A stretch of 64,000 nt of DNA, from positions 1,054,001 to 1,118,000 of the forward strand of contig CM030933.1 of assembly GCA_018136815.1 (NCBI GenBank), given 5' to 3'. A program made the translations under genes and the position numbers. This document shows positions 59,659 to 64,000 of this stretch, piece after piece; position 1 is the stretch's first letter; each line of letters begins with the position of its first letter. The notes under the pieces were generated by a model. The model had not been told where the DNA came from and made no database searches. It was given only the letters and a program-made list of their open reading frames with translations. Origin of the DNA: Isochrysis galbana (taxonomy: Eukaryota; Haptophyta; Isochrysidales; Isochrysidaceae).

Positions 59659-62600
59659 CTAAAATGTTGTTGTACGGAGTAGCTCCACGTCGCGTCCGGC
59701 GCCTCCCTGTCGATCTTCCATGTCGCTGCTCGCCGAAGGAACGGATGCAGGCGCAGCACCCCATTGTTCCCCGGGTGAGTCGGGAGCGTCGCTCCTTGCC
59801 AACGTCCTTCCGATGATGGCCGCGCCTTCCCGTTGCCGATCGCGGTGAAGACCGCGTGAGTACACCGCAGCGCCCGCCAAGCCAGCCAGAACAACAAAGA
59901 GGCACACCCATATTGCTGGGCCCCACTCTCCGGACCCTACTTGCCTGCCGTCGCTGTCGATAGAGTACGGAGGAATGACATCTCCAACCCGTGCCGGCGT
60001 AGCAGAGGCACACGCAGCACCACGGCCTCCGTGCTTCTCCACGACGCGCTTGGCGTCCTCGTCTTCCATGTGGAAGCACACGCATAACGACTTGCTCGAG
60101 AACGCACTGCCATCATCAGAGAGTGCTAGAACAATTACCATACAACCGTCGGACCGCACGACTCTCGGCGCGACTATGGTAAGTATCAGATCGGAGCTGT
60201 GGCCCGAGTATGCGGAGTCAGCTACATTTCCAGCTGGGTCCAGCGACACCTTGCCATCGCCGAGCAGCTCCGTGTCCCAGGGCACCGCATAGGCGAAGGG
60301 CGGCGGCGCCGCGCGTGCATTCCCCATAGGTACACGTACGCTTCGAGTACGGGAGCAGCGCACAGCGATGTAATCACCATCTTCGATGGCAACAGGGTCC
60401 ATGGTTGGCGGCGCCTTGACAGCCTGATTGCAGCCGGGGCCGTCAAAGCCTGGATCGCAAATGCACACGCCTCGTGCACAGCGACCGTGCACCCCGCACG
60501 AGGGCGTACAAGACGCTGAAGCGGCGGCGGCGGTGATCACACTAGTGGCAAGAGGCACGGCACTCTCTGACGTCTCTCCGACGATGAGTTGCCCGGCGGC
60601 AGAGAGTCCCATCACCTCAGGCTCGAGTACGCATGCTGCCTTCACTGGCGGCAATGTGAACGTTCCGCGGGTTACTGCAACCGCCTCAAAAGAAAGGGAG
60701 TTCGTTCCGGCCCGAACCCATGATGATGTGAAGGTGACGCGGTCGGGTTTTGTCTGCCGCTCAAATGAGGTGCATCGCCACCACCAGCACCCTTCAACTA
60801 CCGATCCGTAGCGACTGGACAGTCGAGAACCGGAGTGACCGCCGCTCTCACGCGAGAAACCCCCGTCCGCGTTTGGATCTATGGCTTCTAGGCCAGCGGG
60901 GAGCCACACATCGACTTCAAGCCCATGTAAATCATCAACCGTTGTGAGCTGGACGCTGATGGTCACTATCGACCCTAGTGGCACAGAGCCAAGTGGCGGG
61001 CCCGTCGCGGAGCGATGCGCTGCATCGTGAAGTTGTACCACGCGCTCGACCTGGACACCGTGCATGACGGGCTCGGAAAACAGGTCAGCAGGCACAAAGT
61101 CGAGGGCGAGCGCGAACGAGACCTCGCCGCGACCTGCGGAAACCACGAGGAATGGTGGCGGGGGTGACGCCATCGCCGACCACGGAATTATTAACGGGGG
61201 CGGAGGCGGCGCCCCCGTGGAGATTCGAACTAGTCCGTGAGCGGACGTCGGCACGCGCTTGTCGCCCACCATGGCAACGAGCGCCACGTCAGCGGCATTG
61301 TTGTCAACGGCAGCATCGTAGTCAGCCAAGGAGATGGCCACAAGTGAAAGTGCGCCGACTCCGCTCGCGCCCGAGGCGAGGCCGTCTGCCAGCTTGTCGA
61401 TCGAAGAGGTGATCTCCGACGGCAGTGTCGCTCCATGGGTGCTGGCGGCTCGCGCACTAGCCAGGGCAGAAAGAGCATAGGCGGCAGTTGTCGCGCCGAC
61501 TTCCAAGTTTGAGTCAGCGGCTGTTGCGAGATAAGCGGTGCGACCACGAATGCGCACGCACGAGGCAAGATATTGCAGGATGCCTGCAGCCTCGGGAGAC
61601 AGCGCGCCGCTGACGTGCACCCAGTCCGGGTCATCATTTTCAGGCCGTGACGGCAAGAGTAGTGTGAGGGCGAGAGCTGACTTGGCTGAGGAGGACAGCT
61701 GGTCCACGGAGCGAAGGAGACGGGCAGTTGACAAGGTGTGAATGAGATTCGTCGACTCGTGTGGCGTCCATTCACTGCCAAGCGCAAGGCGCGTGTAGGC
61801 GAGGGTGTCCAAGTCGGGCGCAATCTGGCCGCGCGTTTCGGCCGCCAGTGCATCAGCCTGAATGCAGCGCCGCAGTGCGGAATCCCAATCTGAACGCAAC
61901 TGGGCAAGGGACGGGTACGCCACGAGGGCGCCGGCGAGCGCCAGCTTCCGGAGAAGGAAAAGTGCGAACGCGGTCAGGCGGTTGTTGCAGCTTGCTTGAG
62001 CCGCCTCGCCTCGCAATGCCAAGGGCGAGGAGTGGAGTCCCCGCTCGTCAGTCAGCCTGCGCAATGCCTCGGCAGCTCCTGGCAAGGCCGCACGTAGGTC
62101 GACATGCAGTTTCGCGGCGCCCGATGTCAACCCAAGCGACGCCTGGTAGGGCACGAGCGCTGCATGCGCCCCGATAGCTGCAAGCCATGCGGTAGCGTCC
62201 TCAGGCACCGTTCCGTCATGAGCGAGTGTCTTTTCTAAAAGTGAGCGGCCGATGGCCTCAACGACGGGTAGGCGGCCGACTCCAAAGGTTGCGCACAGTG
62301 AGCCGGAGCCGGGCACAGCGCGTGGCAACGAGATGCCCTCTTTCCAAAGCGACGGACGAGCCGATGCCACGAGCGCGCGGGAAGTTGCCATTGTCACCAT
62401 GGGCTGCTGCCCGAGGACCGGCAGGTGAAGTTCAAGTGCGTCGGCAACCGGGAAAGAGTCAGGCTCGACTACGCCGAGGGCAGCACGCAAGGTGAAAGTG
62501 GCCCGGCCGATGGCGACAGCACGCATGGGGAAAACTACCTCCACCGTGTCTCCGGCAGAGACCCTAAATGAACGAGAACTCGATTCGAGCGCGATGGGCC

Positions 62601-64000
62601 TCAATGCACTGGCATTCGTCGTGTCACTAAGCGAAATGGTCACAGTTGCGACAGATCCCTCAGGAACCTCGGGCGAGGCGGTGAGCGTCGCCCCGCATGC
62701 GAAAACATCGCCCACACGCGCAGCGCGTGGAACCGACGCCACCAGTGATATGGGCCGTCGAACATGCTGAATAGCAGTGGCAACGCCAAAAGCAGAGCCA
62801 GCCACAGCATATGCGCGCAATTCAAAAGCGCCCACGTTGTCTGGAAGCACCCACGGCAGGGTCAACTCGCCAGAAGATGGCACTTGAAGTGTTGGACGCC
62901 ATAGCGGTGTCGTGACGAAATCAGAGCGTGAGTCGAGCATAAACACGGCACTGCCTTGGTCCCCACTGGCGCCGCCAGAACTCGCTGAATCATCCAACGT
63001 AGTAGAAGTCTTGAATGCCATCTGGGCCGAGGCGCGCGGTCTTGGCACCATCAGCTCCTTGCCCGCTCTGTCGTCTTCGTGTGCGGGCATCGCCATCTCC
63101 AATGCCGCTGCTGTAGGCGCATCTTCGGCCATGTCCATTGCCAGCATGACCGGCTCGCCGCCTAGCCAGGGGGGCACGTCACCAAGCGACGAGAAGACCA
63201 TTGGGGTCAAAGAGTCTTGGTGTTGTGCTAGCGTTTCCGCGGCGGGCCGCTCGGCATCTGACAAACGCCAATCGTATGATGCAGATGGCCGAGCGGCCCA
63301 GCTGAGGCTAAGGAACGGATCCGCCATTAGCATACCCTGTAGTTTGGTTGCAGTCGTCGCCAGTGCGTGGGCTGATGCAAGGTGCTCGTACGTTGAGGTG
63401 ACGCTGTAACCTCCACCAATAAGCGAGGGAGCGAGCCGCGCACCAACATCTACTAGGGGATGGGCTTTTAATTGCAAGATGGCAGCATCGACGGCGGCGA
63501 GAGCAATTTCGCCTGCCAAGGGCTCACCACTTCTTTCGTCGCTCAATCGGATGGTGAGCCTTGCAGTACCCCCGGGCCTTTCAACATCCCGCGCGGGTTC
63601 AAGTCGTACTCGGATGGTTCTCTCACTTGCGGGTATCTCGGCCGAGAGACTGAATGAGGCGAGCATCGGGGCACGCGGCTCAAGTAGCGGCGAATGTGGC
63701 ACGCCGCCGAGCACCGATACCCGACTGGAGTCCGCCCCAGCGGCGAGGTGCAGCGAGATGTGGCAGCCACCAACACACTCGCGACCAATGGCGAAAGTGA
63801 TGGTTCCATCGCCGGGCGACAGCGGCGGTGGCACTAACGTTTTCCGGCCTAAAATGTTGCCCCAGGCTAGTAGCGGAGAAAGCGGGGCCTTCAGCGGGTT
63901 GTGCACCCGGATTGTGACGGAATCGCCCTCGGCATAGGTAGTTGAGCCTAGCTTGGGCGAGAGCGCTCGTTGCAGGTAGTCGGCACCCACCGGCTTGCGC
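59659..64000 (-). CDS. Alpha-2-macroglobulin-like type I membrane protein with EGF domain (5' end beyond window)
   Basis: The frame is open to the window edge (1446 codons), so the start lies outside. Macroglobulin-type beta domains come first (RTIRVRLEPARDVERPGGTA, then LTIRLSDERSGEPLAGEIAL with AAVDAAILQLKAHPLVD). The A2M core signature follows: TTPLWRPTLQVPSSGELTLP then WVLPDNVGAFELRAYAVAGS. A helical stretch at about 600-900 resembles the alpha-alpha toroid of the thioester domain, but I see no GCGEQ motif, so no thioester. Next is an EGF-like domain, CTPSCGVHGRCARGVCICDP then GFDGPGC. It ends with a membrane segment (WGPAIWVCLFVVLAGLAGAA) and a short Ser/Asp-rich tail. I infer a cell-surface protein in the extended A2M family (inhibitor or adhesion), not a proven protease trap. 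Confidence 0.8.
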   Translation of the reverse strand, partial: RKPVGADYLQRALSPKLGSTTYAEGDSVTIRVHNPLKAPLSPLLAWGNILGRKTLVPPPLSPGDGTITFAIGRECVGGCHISLHLAAGADSSRVSVLGGVPHSPLLEPRAPMLASFSLSAEIPASERTIRVRLEPARDVERPGGTARLTIRLSDERSGEPLAGEIALAAVDAAILQLKAHPLVDVGARLAPSLIGGGYSVTSTYEHLASAHALATTATKLQGMLMADPFLSLSWAARPSASYDWRLSDAERPAAETLAQHQDSLTPMVFSSLGDVPPWLGGEPVMLAMDMAEDAPTAAALEMAMPAHEDDRAGKELMVPRPRASAQMAFKTSTTLDDSASSGGASGDQGSAVFMLDSRSDFVTTPLWRPTLQVPSSGELTLPWVLPDNVGAFELRAYAVAGSAFGVATAIQHVRRPISLVASVPRAARVGDVFACGATLTASPEVPEGSVATVTISLSDTTNASALRPIALESSSRSFRVSAGDTVEVVFPMRAVAIGRATFTLRAALGVVEPDSFPVADALELHLPVLGQQPMVTMATSRALVASARPSLWKEGISLPRAVPGSGSLCATFGVGRLPVVEAIGRSLLEKTLAHDGTVPEDATAWLAAIGAHAALVPYQASLGLTSGAAKLHVDLRAALPGAAEALRRLTDERGLHSSPLALRGEAAQASCNNRLTAFALFLLRKLALAGALVAYPSLAQLRSDWDSALRRCIQADALAAETRGQIAPDLDTLAYTRLALGSEWTPHESTNLIHTLSTARLLRSVDQLSSSAKSALALTLLLPSRPENDDPDWVHVSGALSPEAAGILQYLASCVRIRGRTAYLATAADSNLEVGATTAAYALSALASARAASTHGATLPSEITSSIDKLADGLASGASGVGALSLVAISLADYDAAVDNNAADVALVAMVGDKRVPTSAHGLVRISTGAPPPPPLIIPWSAMASPPPPFLVVSAGRGEVSFALALDFVPADLFSEPVMHGVQVERVVQLHDAAHRSATGPPLGSVPLGSIVTISVQLTTVDDLHGLEVDVWLPAGLEAIDPNADGGFSRESGGHSGSRLSSRYGSVVEGCWWWRCTSFERQTKPDRVTFTSSWVRAGTNSLSFEAVAVTRGTFTLPPVKAACVLEPEVMGLSAAGQLIVGETSESAVPLATSVITAAAASASCTPSCGVHGRCARGVCICDPGFDGPGCNQAVKAPPTMDPVAIEDGDYIAVRCSRTRSVRVPMGNARAAPPPFAYAVPWDTELLGDGKVSLDPAGNVADSAYSGHSSDLILTIVAPRVVRSDGCMVIVLALSDDGSAFSSKSLCVCFHMEDEDAKRVVEKHGGRGAACASATPARVGDVIPPYSIDSDGRQVGSGEWGPAIWVCLFVVLAGLAGAAVYSRGLHRDRQREGAAIIGRTLARSDAPDSPGEQWGAAPASVPSASSDMEDRQGGAGRDVELLRTTTF

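Noticed and set aside
63953-63990. GTG at 63990 as the start of the macroglobulin-like protein
   Set aside because: The frame is open to the window edge with no stop, and the family needs more N-terminal domains, so the true start is outside.

Overview
The window looks like nuclear DNA of a GC-rich unicellular alga with a complex (secondary, red-lineage) plastid; a haptophyte is my best guess and a pelagophyte-like stramenopile is the main alternative. The reasons are: protein-coding genes with few introns, spliced GT-AG and once apparently GC-AG; eukaryotic nuclear proteins (POT1-like, F-box/BRCT, eEF2 kinase, cyclin); plastid-type proteins with N-terminal hydrophobic leaders; long intergenic stretches full of poly-C, poly-G, (CA)n and dispersed repeats; and fragments that resemble giant algal virus genes. 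No identification was possible by search, so the taxonomy is inference.

Host genes, left to right: a GT77-like glycosyltransferase cut by the left edge (1-882, minus); an F-box plus double-BRCT protein (2260-3309, minus); a cytochrome b561-type membrane protein (6947-7786, plus); a predicted organellar coiled-coil protein (11881-12897, minus) divergently paired with a POT1-like telomere protein (13265-15754, plus); a SAM-dependent methyltransferase (19694-20482, plus); a three-exon cyclin (23607-24942, plus); a six-exon eEF2 kinase (27790-30618, minus); a two-exon sulfatase (34455-37465, plus); an unrecognised vWA-like protein (42219-44087, minus); an OXA1/YidC insertase with a C-terminal TPR (46453-47829, plus); a phytanoyl-CoA dioxygenase-like enzyme (49534-50457, minus); a two-exon DUF3007 thylakoid-type protein (55562-56202, plus); and a large alpha-2-macroglobulin-like, EGF-containing membrane protein running off the right edge (59659-64000, minus). 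Neighbouring genes share no obvious pathway.

The space between genes is mostly mobile DNA. The most interesting family has imperfect terminal inverted repeats built on TTTGCCTTCATTTGGT and 2-bp target duplications. One 1.1-kb copy (52796-53933) sits in a 202-bp satellite array whose neighbouring units preserve the empty site. A 1.9-kb copy (9355-11219) carries a GNAT acetyltransferase, a three-module cysteine-rich membrane protein and small membrane ORFs. Both carry the same virus-like protein family and the same short hydrophobic ORF. A rearranged third copy lies at 3724-5839, and short or solo ends lie at 5715-5839 and 48704. Other families are: a hAT-type MITE with a perfect 8-bp target duplication (3338-3540) plus remnants of two hAT transposases (31111-32217, 39717-39944); a roughly 100-bp TATGCA-rich MITE (three copies, one nested in the 1.9-kb element); a 751-bp retroposon with a 16-bp target duplication and a 3' stem-loop instead of poly(A) (18099-18849, with many partial copies); a broken non-LTR retrotransposon with an endonuclease domain (21130-22600); and several tandem arrays.
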